Shown one piece after another: positions 17,837-25,909 of a stretch of DNA of 64,000 nucleotides. Source of the DNA: Fusobacterium ulcerans ATCC 49185. GTDB lineage: Bacteria; Fusobacteriota; Fusobacteriia; Fusobacteriales; Fusobacteriaceae. The stretch covers positions 930,001-994,000 of the forward strand of contig NZ_LR215979.1 of the NCBI RefSeq assembly GCF_900683735.1, read 5' to 3'. The translations under genes were made by a program, and so were the position numbers. The notes under the pieces are model-generated. The model had not been told where the DNA came from. It saw only the letters and a list, made by a program, of their open reading frames with translations, and did not search any database. Within the stretch, counting starts at the first letter, position 1. Each line of letters begins with the position of its first letter.

Positions 17837-18154
17837 ATGGAAAAAAAATATGAAAAAATGGCAAAAGTCTTTAAAGCTTTAAGTGATCCTAATAGAATTT
17901 TTATTTTGGAAATGCTAAAGTCAGGGGAAAAATGTGCTTGTAAAATTTTAGAAGAACTCCATATAGGACAGTCTACTTTATCACATCATATGAAAATATT
18001 ATCAGATAGTGGAATCATCAAATGTAGAAAAGATGGTAAATGGAGCTATTATTCTTTTGATGAAGAGGGGAGCAAAGAATTAAAAAAAATATTAAATAAT
18101 ATATTAGACTTTAGTTCTGCCAATCTAAAAGGAGAGGAAAATTCATGTCAATAA
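17837..18154 (+). CDS. arsR: ArsR-family metalloid-responsive repressor
   Basis: 105 residues. The winged helix runs through F-K-A-L-S-D-P-N-R-I and Q-S-T-L-S-H-H-M-K-I-L-S-D-S-G-I-I. The segment G-E-K-C-A-C-K-I-L-E-E-L places a Cys-x-Cys pair at the start of the recognition motif, matching the As(III)/Sb(III) site of ArsR (C-V-C). It should repress the operon from the promoter just upstream and release DNA when metalloid binds. It overlaps the permease start by 10 bases. Confidence 0.9.
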   Translation: MEKKYEKMAKVFKALSDPNRIFILEMLKSGEKCACKILEELHIGQSTLSHHMKILSDSGIIKCRKDGKWSYYSFDEEGSKELKKILNNILDFSSANLKGEENSCQ

Positions 18155-19158
18155 TTATCAGCCTATGGGACTTCTTTGAAAATCAATTTTTAAAAATGTT
18201 ATGGTTAAATAATTTAGTAAAAAAAGGTCTTGTTAATATTGGAATTAATGCTGATAGCAGGGTAGGAGGAAGTATACAATTTTTTATATATGATACAATA
18301 AAAATAATTGTACTTTTATCTATACTTATTTTTGTTATTTCATATATTCAAAGCTTTTTTCCACCAGAAAGAACAAAAAAAATACTTGGGAATTTTAAAG
18401 GAATAAAAGCTAATATTTTAAGTGCTTTACTTGGAACAGTAACTCCTTTTTGCAGCTGTTCGTCAATACCTATATTTATAGGTTTTACAAATGCTGGACT
18501 TCCTGTGGGAGTAACTTTTTCTTTTTTAATATCTTCTCCTTTAGTTGATCTAGGTTCATTCATTTTATTGATAAGTGTTTTTGGATTACCAATAGCAGTT
18601 ATCTATGTGATTGTAGGCTTAGTTTTAGCTGTAATAGGAGGAAGTATTTTAGATAAAATGGGAATGGAAAAATATGTTGTAAAATTTACAAAACCTGTTG
18701 GAAATACAGAAATATATTCTCCAGAACTTACAACTAAAGAAAGAATTATATATGCACATGAACAAGTGAAGGAAACTGTAAAAAAAGTTTTTTGGTATGT
18801 TATTGTTGGAGTTGGAATAGGAGCTTTAATTCATAACTGGATTCCTGCTGAAATTATTCAAAAGATATTGGGAACAAACAACCCTTTTTCAGTTTTAATA
18901 GCTACTATTATTGGAATTCCTATGTATGCTGATATATTTGGAACTATCCCTATTGCAGAAGCTTTATTTGCTAAAGGAGTTGGAGTTGGAACAATTCTAT
19001 CATTTATGATGGGAGTTACAGCTTTAAGTTTACCATCTATAATAATGTTAAAAAAGGTAGTACAAAATAAATTACTTATAAATTTTGTTGGAATAGTTGC
19101 TGCTGGAATAATTATAATAGGATATGCTTTTAATGCTTTTAGTTACTTATTTATTTAA
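18145..19158 (+). CDS. DUF318/ArsP-type efflux permease
   Basis: 337 residues with about eight membrane helices. The diagnostic motif T-P-F-C-S-C-S-S-I-P (near residue 110) and the later S-S-P-L-V-D mark the UPF0718 permease family, which includes ArsP and related metal(loid) exporters. In this family the paired Cys contact trivalent arsenic. Coupling by overlap to ArsR and followed by a thioredoxin-like protein and ArsC, it is the likely exporter of the operon in place of ArsB or Acr3. Whether it prefers organic or inorganic arsenic cannot be read from sequence. Confidence 0.85.
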   Translation: MSIIISLWDFFENQFLKMLWLNNLVKKGLVNIGINADSRVGGSIQFFIYDTIKIIVLLSILIFVISYIQSFFPPERTKKILGNFKGIKANILSALLGTVTPFCSCSSIPIFIGFTNAGLPVGVTFSFLISSPLVDLGSFILLISVFGLPIAVIYVIVGLVLAVIGGSILDKMGMEKYVVKFTKPVGNTEIYSPELTTKERIIYAHEQVKETVKKVFWYVIVGVGIGALIHNWIPAEIIQKILGTNNPFSVLIATIIGIPMYADIFGTIPIAEALFAKGVGVGTILSFMMGVTALSLPSIIMLKKVVQNKLLINFVGIVAAGIIIIGYAFNAFSYLFI

Positions 19159-19190
19159 AAATAAAAAATATATTTAAGGAAGTGAATAAA

Positions 19191-19526
19191 ATGGGAATAT
19201 TTAATAAAATTTTCAAAAGTAATTGTAGTTGTGGTAGTTGCAATGAAAAAGAAGCTTTAGATGGAAATGTGATAAAAAAAGAAGGAGTTATGAATATAAA
19301 AATTTTAGGTACTGGCTGTAAAAATTGTACTAACTTAACTGATAATGTAAAAAAAGCTCTTCTTACTTTAAATATTGAAGCTAATATTGAAAAAGTAACT
19401 GACATGGCAGAAATTTCAAGTTATGGGATAATGTCTACACCTGGCTTAGTTATAGATGAAAAAGTAGTTTCTTATGGAAAAGTATTGAAATCAGAAGAAA
19501 TTGAAAAAATAATTGAGAAATTATAA
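19191..19526 (+). CDS. Thioredoxin-like redox-active disulfide protein
   Basis: About 111 residues. The start at ATG 19191 fits the AAGGA site; the GTG at 19182 would overlap it. The N-terminus has a C-S-C-G-S-C motif (three Cys), then a linker. A thioredoxin-2-like domain begins I-K-I-L-G-T-G-C-K-N-C-T, with the C-x-x-C active site. Such proteins commonly accompany DUF318 permeases in arsenic and metal operons and may deliver reduced metalloid or recycle ArsC. The extra Cys cluster could bind As(III) as a chaperone would; this is inference. Confidence 0.82.
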   Translation: MGIFNKIFKSNCSCGSCNEKEALDGNVIKKEGVMNIKILGTGCKNCTNLTDNVKKALLTLNIEANIEKVTDMAEISSYGIMSTPGLVIDEKVVSYGKVLKSEEIEKIIEKL

Positions 19527-19540
19527 AGAGAGGCTATAAA

Positions 19541-19951
19541 ATGACAAAGAAAAAAGTAGCTTTTATATGTGTTCATAATTCTTGTAGAAGCCAAATAGCT
19601 GAGGCTTTTGGAAAATATTATGCTGATAATATTTTTGAAAGTTACAGTGCAGGAACTGAAGTAAAAACTCAAATTAATCAAGATGCTGTACGGCTTATGA
19701 AAAAAAATTATGAAATAGATATGGAAAAAACTCAAAAACCAAAGCTATTAGATGATATTCCAAAAGTTGACATTATAATAACTATGGGATGTAATGTTGA
19801 ATGTCCATTTTTACCTTGTGAACACAGGGAAGATTGGGGATTGGAAGACCCTACTGGAAAGTCAGATGAGGAATTTATAAAGGTAATTGAAATTATAAGA
19901 AACAAAATTATAGAATTAAGAGATAATTTAAATTTTAATGAAAGTCAATAA
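19541..19951 (+). CDS. arsC: Thioredoxin-coupled arsenate reductase
   Basis: 136 residues of the low-molecular-weight phosphatase fold. The P-loop is C10-V-H-N-S-C15-R-S, matching the C-x5-R signature. Further Cys at 84, 88 and 93 (G-C-N-V-E-C-P-F-L-P-C) supply the redox relay of the Staphylococcus/Bacillus pI258-type ArsC. The enzyme reduces arsenate to arsenite for export. It lies 14 bases after the thioredoxin-like gene, a natural electron donor. The W-G-L-E-D-P motif carries the catalytic Asp. Confidence 0.93.
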   Translation: MTKKKVAFICVHNSCRSQIAEAFGKYYADNIFESYSAGTEVKTQINQDAVRLMKKNYEIDMEKTQKPKLLDDIPKVDIIITMGCNVECPFLPCEHREDWGLEDPTGKSDEEFIKVIEIIRNKIIELRDNLNFNESQ

Positions 19952-19989
19952 TTAAATTTATAGTTAATATTGAAACAAATATTCTATAT

Positions 19990-20141
19990 TCACTTGTTAT
20001 ACAGCTATTAAGGTGATAGGAGCTGCATTAGGTGCTGGCAGTGACGACAATAGTTCTTTCTAAAATGGTTGCTGAATCTCTATTTAATATAGATGTAGTT
20101 GGATTTGGAAAAGATATAATGCTGCCATTAGCTCATATATA
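19990..20141 (+). pseudogene. Possible remnant of an unrecognised membrane protein gene
   Basis: Two adjoining frames read like protein but are separated by a frameshift near 20035. The first gives A-I-K-V-I-G-A-A-L-G-A-G. The second gives A-V-T-T-I-V-L-S-K-M-V-A-E-S-L and continues N-I-D-V-V-G-F-G-K-D-I-M-L-P-L-A-H-I before a stop. No start codon with a ribosome site precedes it. It follows arsC directly and may be a decayed transporter gene of the operon. The family was not recognised. Confidence 0.35.
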
Positions 20142-20147
20142 AAAAAG

Positions 20148-20201
20148 AGATGGTAACCAGAAATCTAAAGTAAATTTTAGAAATCTGGAAGCCATCTTTT
20201 T
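20148..20201. terminator. Bidirectional terminator between arsC and the DUF368 gene
   Basis: AGATGG (20148-20153) pairs with CCATCT (20192-20197), and CCAGA (20157-20161) pairs with TCTGG (20184-20188). T runs flank it on both strands. The interior has the TAAATTTTAGAAAT word found in the other long hairpins. Confidence 0.8.
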
Positions 20202-20211
20202 TATTTTCTAA

Positions 20212-21018
20212 TTATTTATATAGATTTACCCATATCTGGAGAACAGATACAACTATAATACCTGCAATAAAGAAAAGGGCTGCACTTCTATGTCTGGAAG
20301 AAAGAAGCATATTAATAAGTTTTGCTATTACTACCAGCCCGATTATCACTCCTAAAGAAAAAACAGTAAGAGGAATAATATAGAGATTCTGTATTATCTC
20401 AGTGACAGAACTGTAACTTGCAATATGCACTGCACCATCAAAGAATTTACTGACAAATCCAAGTATATTATAGTATTCTCCCAGCATCAATAGGAGCAGA
20501 GAACCAGATATTCCAGGAATTATCATAGCTCCAGCAGCTAATGCACCACAGAAGAAAAGCTTTATACAATAAGAAACTGTTATTACCTGTACAAGTGTTT
20601 TTGGATCTGTGTCGCTTCCAAAACGATAGTCCAGAAATACAAATACTAAAGTAATGGCAGCTCCAATGATGAAAGATGTAATATTTCCTCTGTCTTTTTT
20701 ATTCTCTCCTTTTACTATAAAAGGTATAGAAGGGAGGATAAGCAGACTAAAAAAAGCAGCTGTACTTCTTGGATAATTAATGAAGCAGAATTCTATTATC
20801 TTAGCAAAAAGTATTATTCCTATAAGCATTCCAGAACAAATCTGAAGTAAAAATTTCCCATACTCTATCTTCTTTTTAAAAGGAACAGTAAGAAAATTTC
20901 CAATGGCTTCTGTAAGTTTATCATAAACTCCCATTATAACGGCTAATGTACCTCCAGAAACTCCAGGCATGATATTTGCCACACCAATTATTATTCCCTT
21001 AAAAAAAAGTTTAAACAT
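20212..21018 (-). CDS. popT: DUF368 membrane protein, probable undecaprenyl-phosphate carrier
   Basis: 268 residues, about eight hydrophobic segments. The N-terminal motif I-G-V-A-N-I-M-P-G-V-S-G-G-T and its inverted echo A-G-A-M-I-I-P-G-I-S-G-S (near residue 165) are the two hallmark repeats of DUF368. Members of this family (PopT) return undecaprenyl phosphate across the inner membrane so it can be reused for peptidoglycan and other cell-envelope polymers. GGAGG precedes the ATG. The carbonic anhydrase gene lies upstream on the same strand. The assignment is by family; the gene symbol is by analogy. Confidence 0.8.
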   Translation of the reverse strand: MFKLFFKGIIIGVANIMPGVSGGTLAVIMGVYDKLTEAIGNFLTVPFKKKIEYGKFLLQICSGMLIGIILFAKIIEFCFINYPRSTAAFFSLLILPSIPFIVKGENKKDRGNITSFIIGAAITLVFVFLDYRFGSDTDPKTLVQVITVSYCIKLFFCGALAAGAMIIPGISGSLLLLMLGEYYNILGFVSKFFDGAVHIASYSSVTEIIQNLYIIPLTVFSLGVIIGLVVIAKLINMLLSSRHRSAALFFIAGIIVVSVLQIWVNLYK

Positions 21019-21108
21019 ATTTTGAACCCTCCTGCTGTTGATGATATATTATTATATCATAGTACTGTAGAAAAATTAAATTTTAGTAAAAATTTTTTTA
21101 AAAGGAAA

Positions 21109-21690
21109 CTATTTGCTCATTGAATCGAATCCATTTATTACCAGATTGATTTCACCAGTAAGGGGGTCCATAATAAGACCATGAACTGCAACATCTTTTG
21201 GAACAAGAGGGTGATTTCTCACTACAGAAACACTTCTTTCTACAGATTCTTCCACACAGTCAAATCCATGCATCCAGTCTTTTACATTTATACCAGAATA
21301 GAAAAGTGTATTCAGAGTATTCATATCAATTCCTTTTGACTCCATTTTCTCAACTATTTTATCAGCATTAAGGTTGCTCACACCACAGTCATAATGACCT
21401 ACTATAAAGACTTCTTTGATATTAAACTCATAAATGCAGATAAGAATACTTCTCATAGCACTTCCAAAAGGATGTACTACAAGTCCACCAGCATTTTTAA
21501 TTATTTTTGCATCACCATTTTTAAGATTCATAGCTTTTGGCAGAAGTTCTGTGAGCCTTGTATCCATACAAGAAACTATTACTATTCTTTTTTCAGGATA
21601 TTTAGTAGTTTGATATTTTTCATATTCTTTAGTTTCTACAAATTCTTTGTTAAAAGTTAATATTTTTTCTAAATTATTTTTAATTTCCAT
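21109..21690 (-). CDS. Beta-class carbonic anhydrase
   Basis: 193 residues. Zinc ligands are visible: Cys41 with Asp43 and Arg45 (S-C-M-D-T-R), and His99 and Cys102 (G-H-Y-D-C-G). The segment K-N-A-G-G is also conserved. The length and the C-terminal D-P-L-T-G-E motif match the short YtiB-like beta carbonic anhydrases. It interconverts CO2 and bicarbonate in the cytoplasm, supplying carboxylases and buffering fermentation. It stands 90 bases upstream of the DUF368 gene on the same strand. Confidence 0.92.
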   Translation of the reverse strand: MEIKNNLEKILTFNKEFVETKEYEKYQTTKYPEKRIVIVSCMDTRLTELLPKAMNLKNGDAKIIKNAGGLVVHPFGSAMRSILICIYEFNIKEVFIVGHYDCGVSNLNADKIVEKMESKGIDMNTLNTLFYSGINVKDWMHGFDCVEESVERSVSVVRNHPLVPKDVAVHGLIMDPLTGEINLVINGFDSMSK

Positions 21691-21946
21691 AACACCATTC
21701 CTCTATATAGTTTTTAAAACTAAATTTGAAATAAATTTTTATTTAAGAAATATTTTACTCCTATTGCAACTCTAAGTCAATCTATTTATATGGAAGAAAT
21801 TAACTAAAAAGACTATATAATTATGAAAAAACGTGGAAAAATATATACCCACAGGAGATAAAAAATAGATTTTAGAGAAAAAATAAAGAAAAATAGATTT
21901 TCAATAAATAAACAAAAAGTTAACTAACAGAAAGAAAAATATCTAT

Positions 21947-21991
21947 AAAAAAACTTCTCCAATATCAGAGAGATTTCTGATACTAGAGAAG
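21947..21991 (-). terminator. Terminator of the LysR gene
   Basis: On the minus strand GAGAAG-type arms (21986-21991 with 21954-21959) and an inner TATCAG/CTGATA stem lead into a run of T at 21953-21947. The rest of the 21691-22006 gap is AT-rich, with nothing else recognised. Confidence 0.8.
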
Positions 21992-22006
21992 CATTAATTA
22001 ATTTTT

Positions 22007-22933
22007 TTATCTCAATGTTTTTATATTATATTTTTCTCTTATAAATCTGGTAAAGTTATCTATTGTAGGATGATAACTAGAGTTTTTTCCTGATATAAGA
22101 TAAATAGTCCGTTCAGATAAAGGGCTGATAGGGATACTTTTTAATTTAGTATTCCTGTTTTCACTTTTTTTTAGTTCTTTTTTCGCTGTCATTTCACTGC
22201 AGAATGTTATTCCAAAATCTCTGGATACTAAATTAAAAATAGTTTCCATTTGAGTGCAGCTGCATGAAATCTGATATGGAATTTGATGTAGTTTTAAATA
22301 ATTTAATATTATATTTGGAAATTGAAAATTATCATTAGAAAAGATTAATTTTTCATTGGCAAGGTCTTTCAATTCAATACTTTTATTCCTCGCAAGTTTA
22401 TGTTTTTCATTGACTACTGCTACAATTCTATCTTTTTGTAGTTTTATTATATTCAATTCTGTTTTTAATTTATTTAAAGATACATCTGTAAGTATAGTAA
22501 ATGCCACATCTAATTCTTTTTTCAAAATAGAATTAACTAATGATGAACTTCCACTTTCTTTTATTATCATATCAATTTTAGGAAATTTTTCTTTAAATTC
22601 ATAAAGATAATCAGGAAGTTGTAATGCAGAGAAAATAGGTAAAATTCCGATATTAATACTTCCTTTGCTCATAGAAGCATACTCTCCCATAAGCTGTTCT
22701 AATTTTCTAAAACTATTGAGTATAGGAAGTGATGATTCAACAAAAGCCCTTCCAGCTTCTGTTAATTCCACTCTATGTCTTTTTCTTTCAAAAAGTTTTA
22801 TATTAAGTTCATTCTCTAACTTTATAATTTGATTAGAAAGAGATGGCTGAGATATACATAATTCTTCAGCTGCTTTAGTTATATTGCCATGTTTAGCTGT
22901 AGCTGTGACATACATCAATTGAGTTTTTTCCAT
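22007..22933 (-). CDS. LysR-family regulator, divergent to a FAD oxidoreductase/SLC13 cassette
   Basis: 308 residues from the preferred ATG at 22933 (AAAGGAAG lies 7 bases before it; an in-frame ATG 18 bases further upstream lacks a site). The N-terminal helix-turn-helix reads G-N-I-T-K-A-A-E-E-L-C-I-S-Q-P-S-L-S-N-Q, followed by the linker helix and a periplasmic-binding-like effector domain. Divergent orientation to the adjoining oxidoreductase and transporter genes and a repeated ATAG/CTAT operator pattern between them suggest it controls that cassette in response to its substrate. Confidence 0.9.
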   Translation of the reverse strand: MEKTQLMYVTATAKHGNITKAAEELCISQPSLSNQIIKLENELNIKLFERKRHRVELTEAGRAFVESSLPILNSFRKLEQLMGEYASMSKGSINIGILPIFSALQLPDYLYEFKEKFPKIDMIIKESGSSSLVNSILKKELDVAFTILTDVSLNKLKTELNIIKLQKDRIVAVVNEKHKLARNKSIELKDLANEKLIFSNDNFQFPNIILNYLKLHQIPYQISCSCTQMETIFNLVSRDFGITFCSEMTAKKELKKSENRNTKLKSIPISPLSERTIYLISGKNSSYHPTIDNFTRFIREKYNIKTLR

Positions 22934-23009
22934 AAACCTACTTCCTTTCATAAATAAGATAATATATATATTATTATTACATTTTTATCAGTTTATTGTC
23001 AATTTAAAT

Positions 23010-23075
23010 ATAGTTTTTAGCTATCAACTTTATAGTTTTTTTGATTTTTACAAATAATAATTCTCTTGATATAAT
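23010..23075 (+). promoter_or_regulatory. LysR-type operator and promoter
   Basis: ATAG (23010-23013), CTAT (23021-23024) and ATAG (23032-23035) are spaced exactly 11 bases apart, forming two overlapping inverted repeats with one helical turn of phasing. They lie just upstream of TTTACA (23047-23052), a 17-base spacer and TATAAT (23070-23075), the evident promoter of the oxidoreductase gene. Confidence 0.6.
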
Positions 23076-23116
23076 CCAATTACAAGTTAAAACTACATAT
23101 GCAAAAGGAGTATGGA

Positions 23117-24370
23117 ATGGAAAGAAAACTAAAATATGATGTTGTAGTTATTGGAGGAGGAGCAGCAGGAATCTCAGCAGCAATAGGAGCTAAGAAGAGA
23201 GGACAGTCTGTTGTCCTGATAGAAAGAAGCAGTTGTTTGGGAGGACAGGCAACTAATGCAAATGTAGCTTCTTATTGTGGATTTTTTACTAGTGGATCTG
23301 AACCAAAACAAATAATTGGCGGGGTAGGACAGATGGTATTGGACAAATTAGCTGCTATAGGAAAATATGATGGATATCGTCTTTCCACAGTGGGAAATGC
23401 TATTGTTCCATTAGATTCAGAAGCATTAAAGTTTGTACTGGATGAATTAGTATTGGAAAATGAGATACCAACTTTACTATATTGTACTTTAATAAAAGCT
23501 AAAACAGAAAATTCAAAAATAACAATGATTGAATGTGTTGATGATATGGGGAGTATTTTCATTGAAGGGAAAGCTTTTGTAGATGCCAGTGGAGATGGAA
23601 ACTTAGCATATTTGGCTGGTGCTGAAATCATATTCGGCAATCCAGAAGGAATTACTCAGATGTCTACAAATATTATGAGAATAGGAAATTTTGACATAAG
23701 CATAAAACTTTCTCCAGATGTTATAGAAAAAGCAATACAGGCAGCTAAAAAAGATGGATTTAAAAATCTCAGTAAAGATTCAGGAATAATTTTTAAAGCA
23801 GAGCAGTATGGATATGCTATTTTACCAAGTATTCAGGTAGGGTCATTAGACTGTTCTACATTAACAGCCTGTGAAATGAATACAAGAAGACAGGCACAAG
23901 AGTATATAGAAGCATTTCGTAAATATATACCTGGGATGGAAAACTGTACTTTAATATCAACTGGGCCGAAATTAGGGATAAGAGAGAGCAGACATATTGT
24001 AGGGAAATATACACTTTCTTTAGATGAAGTTTTGAATGCAGTTAAAAATAAAAGGGGAATAGCCAGAGGAGCATGGCCTTGTGAAAATCATCAGAAATTA
24101 GATAAAATGGCTGAATATTTGTGGGTAAAAGATAATGATTACTATGAAATTCCAATAGATATATTATTATCTAAGAATATAAAAAATCTATGGAGTGCAG
24201 GAAGAACTGTAAGTGCTGACTCTATGGCGTTTGCTTCTGTACGTGTGATGGGAATAAGTTTTGGAACAGGACATGCAGCTGGGGTAGGAGCAGCATATAT
24301 GGCTGAATATGGAGAGATAGATATTAATTCTATAAAGTCAGAATTAAAAAAACAAGGGGCTATATTATAA
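23117..24370 (+). CDS. FAD-dependent oxidoreductase
   Basis: About 417 residues. The start is ATG 23117, six bases after AAAAGGAG; the ATG at 23099 precedes that site. A Rossmann dinucleotide motif opens the protein (V-V-V-I-G-G-G-A-A-G-I-S-A-A), followed by E-R and C-L-G-G-Q-A-T-N-A-N. It then has V-D-A-S-G-D-G-N-L and ends with W-S-A-G-R-T, as in the FAD_oxidored (PF12831) family. Substrates in this family vary widely. It is followed 12 bases later by an SLC13-type anion transporter, so an imported organic acid or sulfonate is a plausible substrate. Function remains unassigned. Confidence 0.85.
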   Translation: MERKLKYDVVVIGGGAAGISAAIGAKKRGQSVVLIERSSCLGGQATNANVASYCGFFTSGSEPKQIIGGVGQMVLDKLAAIGKYDGYRLSTVGNAIVPLDSEALKFVLDELVLENEIPTLLYCTLIKAKTENSKITMIECVDDMGSIFIEGKAFVDASGDGNLAYLAGAEIIFGNPEGITQMSTNIMRIGNFDISIKLSPDVIEKAIQAAKKDGFKNLSKDSGIIFKAEQYGYAILPSIQVGSLDCSTLTACEMNTRRQAQEYIEAFRKYIPGMENCTLISTGPKLGIRESRHIVGKYTLSLDEVLNAVKNKRGIARGAWPCENHQKLDKMAEYLWVKDNDYYEIPIDILLSKNIKNLWSAGRTVSADSMAFASVRVMGISFGTGHAAGVGAAYMAEYGEIDINSIKSELKKQGAIL

Positions 24371-24382
24371 CAAGGGGGATAT

Positions 24383-25825
24383 ATGAATCAAGATTCTAAA
24401 AGAAATTTTTACATAATGATATCATTTGCATTAATTATTTTTGGACGATTTCTGCCGCTTCCAGAAGGGATGAAGCCTGCAGGTATGGCTGTAACAGGAA
24501 TATTTGCTGGAAGCCTTCTGCTATGGCTGACAGTAGCTATAGACTGGCCAAGCCTTCTTTGTATAGCTGCTATAGGAATGATTCCTGGAATCGGATTTAA
24601 AGGGGTATTTCTTAGTTCTTTTGGAAATGAAACTTTTGCTTTTCTAATGTGTACTTTTATGTGTACCTATGTTTTATCAGAAACTCCTTTTTTAAAAAGA
24701 TGTGCTCTTTACTTTATTACAAGTCCAATGGCGAAAAAAGGCCCTTGGATGTTTATAATTTCTTTTCTTACAGCTATTATATGTATAGGATGTTTTGTTT
24801 CGCCAACAGTACTTTTTGTTGTTTTTCTTCCTATACTGGAAAAAATTAATGAAATATTGGGATTAAAAAAAGGTGATAAAATAGGAAATATGCTGATGAT
24901 AGGATTGACATTTGCTGTATCAGTATCAGCTGGAATGACTCCAATAGCTCATGTATTCAGCATTATGGCTATGGGATTTTATACTACAGCTACTGGGTTA
25001 ACTATTGGATATGCTCAATATATGGCATTTGCTATACCAGTTGGAATTATATGCATTGTCCTTCTTTTGCTGATGTTTAGATTTATTATGAATCCTGATA
25101 TGTCTCAGATAAAAAATATAGATATTTCTTTTTTAAAAAATGAATTAAAACCAATGGAGAAGAAAGAAAAAACTATTCTTGCTGTATTTTGTTTAGTGGT
25201 AGCTTTATGGGTTCTTCCTAGCTTATTAAAAGAAATTTTTCCAGCAGTTACACAAATAAGCCGTATGGGAACTGCAATGCCTCCTATGCTTGGAATAATT
25301 CTGTACTCAATTATTTCATTTGATGGAAAGCCTTTATTAAATTTTGCTGAAGGAATGAAAAAAGGTGTACAATGGTCAAGCATAATAATGGCTGCTGGAA
25401 CTCTTGCCATAGGGAGTGCCATGACTAATGGAAATGTAGGACTGGCTGACTATTTGATAAATGTGCTAAGTCCAATTTTAAAAGATATCAATCCTATGCT
25501 TCTTGTAGTAGCATTTACAGCATGGGCTTGCATACAAACTAATTTTTCTTCAAATATGGTGACAGTAACAGTTGTGACAACAGTGGCTATTCCATTGGTA
25601 CAAGCAACTAATGGAGCTATTTCATGTCCAGCAGTGGTGGCAATCATAGGAATGATGTCTGCTTATGCTTTTGCTACTCCGCCAGCTATGCCTCATGTTG
25701 CTATGGCTATTGGATCAGGATGGTCTGATACCAGCAGTGTGATGAAGTATGGATTAATTTTTATGACATTATCTATTATAATAACTGTAATTATAGGATA
25801 TCCAATAGCAGCTATGCTGATGTAA
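24383..25825 (+). CDS. SLC13/DASS-family Na+-coupled anion transporter
   Basis: 480 residues, about 11-12 membrane segments. The proline-rich start and repeated hairpin segments fit the divalent anion/Na+ symporter fold. The S-A-G-M-T-P-I-A-H motif (near residue 177) corresponds to the SNT-type binding hairpin, with Q-T-N-F-S-S-N as its inverted partner near residue 385. It likely imports a di- or tricarboxylate or similar anion. Cotranscribed with the FAD oxidoreductase behind the LysR-controlled promoter. A bidirectional terminator follows. Confidence 0.82.
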   Translation: MNQDSKRNFYIMISFALIIFGRFLPLPEGMKPAGMAVTGIFAGSLLLWLTVAIDWPSLLCIAAIGMIPGIGFKGVFLSSFGNETFAFLMCTFMCTYVLSETPFLKRCALYFITSPMAKKGPWMFIISFLTAIICIGCFVSPTVLFVVFLPILEKINEILGLKKGDKIGNMLMIGLTFAVSVSAGMTPIAHVFSIMAMGFYTTATGLTIGYAQYMAFAIPVGIICIVLLLLMFRFIMNPDMSQIKNIDISFLKNELKPMEKKEKTILAVFCLVVALWVLPSLLKEIFPAVTQISRMGTAMPPMLGIILYSIISFDGKPLLNFAEGMKKGVQWSSIIMAAGTLAIGSAMTNGNVGLADYLINVLSPILKDINPMLLVVAFTAWACIQTNFSSNMVTVTVVTTVAIPLVQATNGAISCPAVVAIIGMMSAYAFATPPAMPHVAMAIGSGWSDTSSVMKYGLIFMTLSIIITVIIGYPIAAMLM

Positions 25826-25827
25826 AT

Positions 25828-25870
25828 AAATAGTGAGAAGCCAAAAATATCAAGGCTTCTCACTATTTTT
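25828..25870. terminator. Bidirectional terminator
   Basis: AAATAGTGAGAAGCC (25828-25842) pairs perfectly with GGCTTCTCACTATTT (25854-25868). A T run follows on the plus strand; it separates the converging transporter and racemase genes. Confidence 0.9.
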
Positions 25871-25909
25871 GTAAAATAATATATTTTAACTCTATTAATT
25901 TATTGACTG

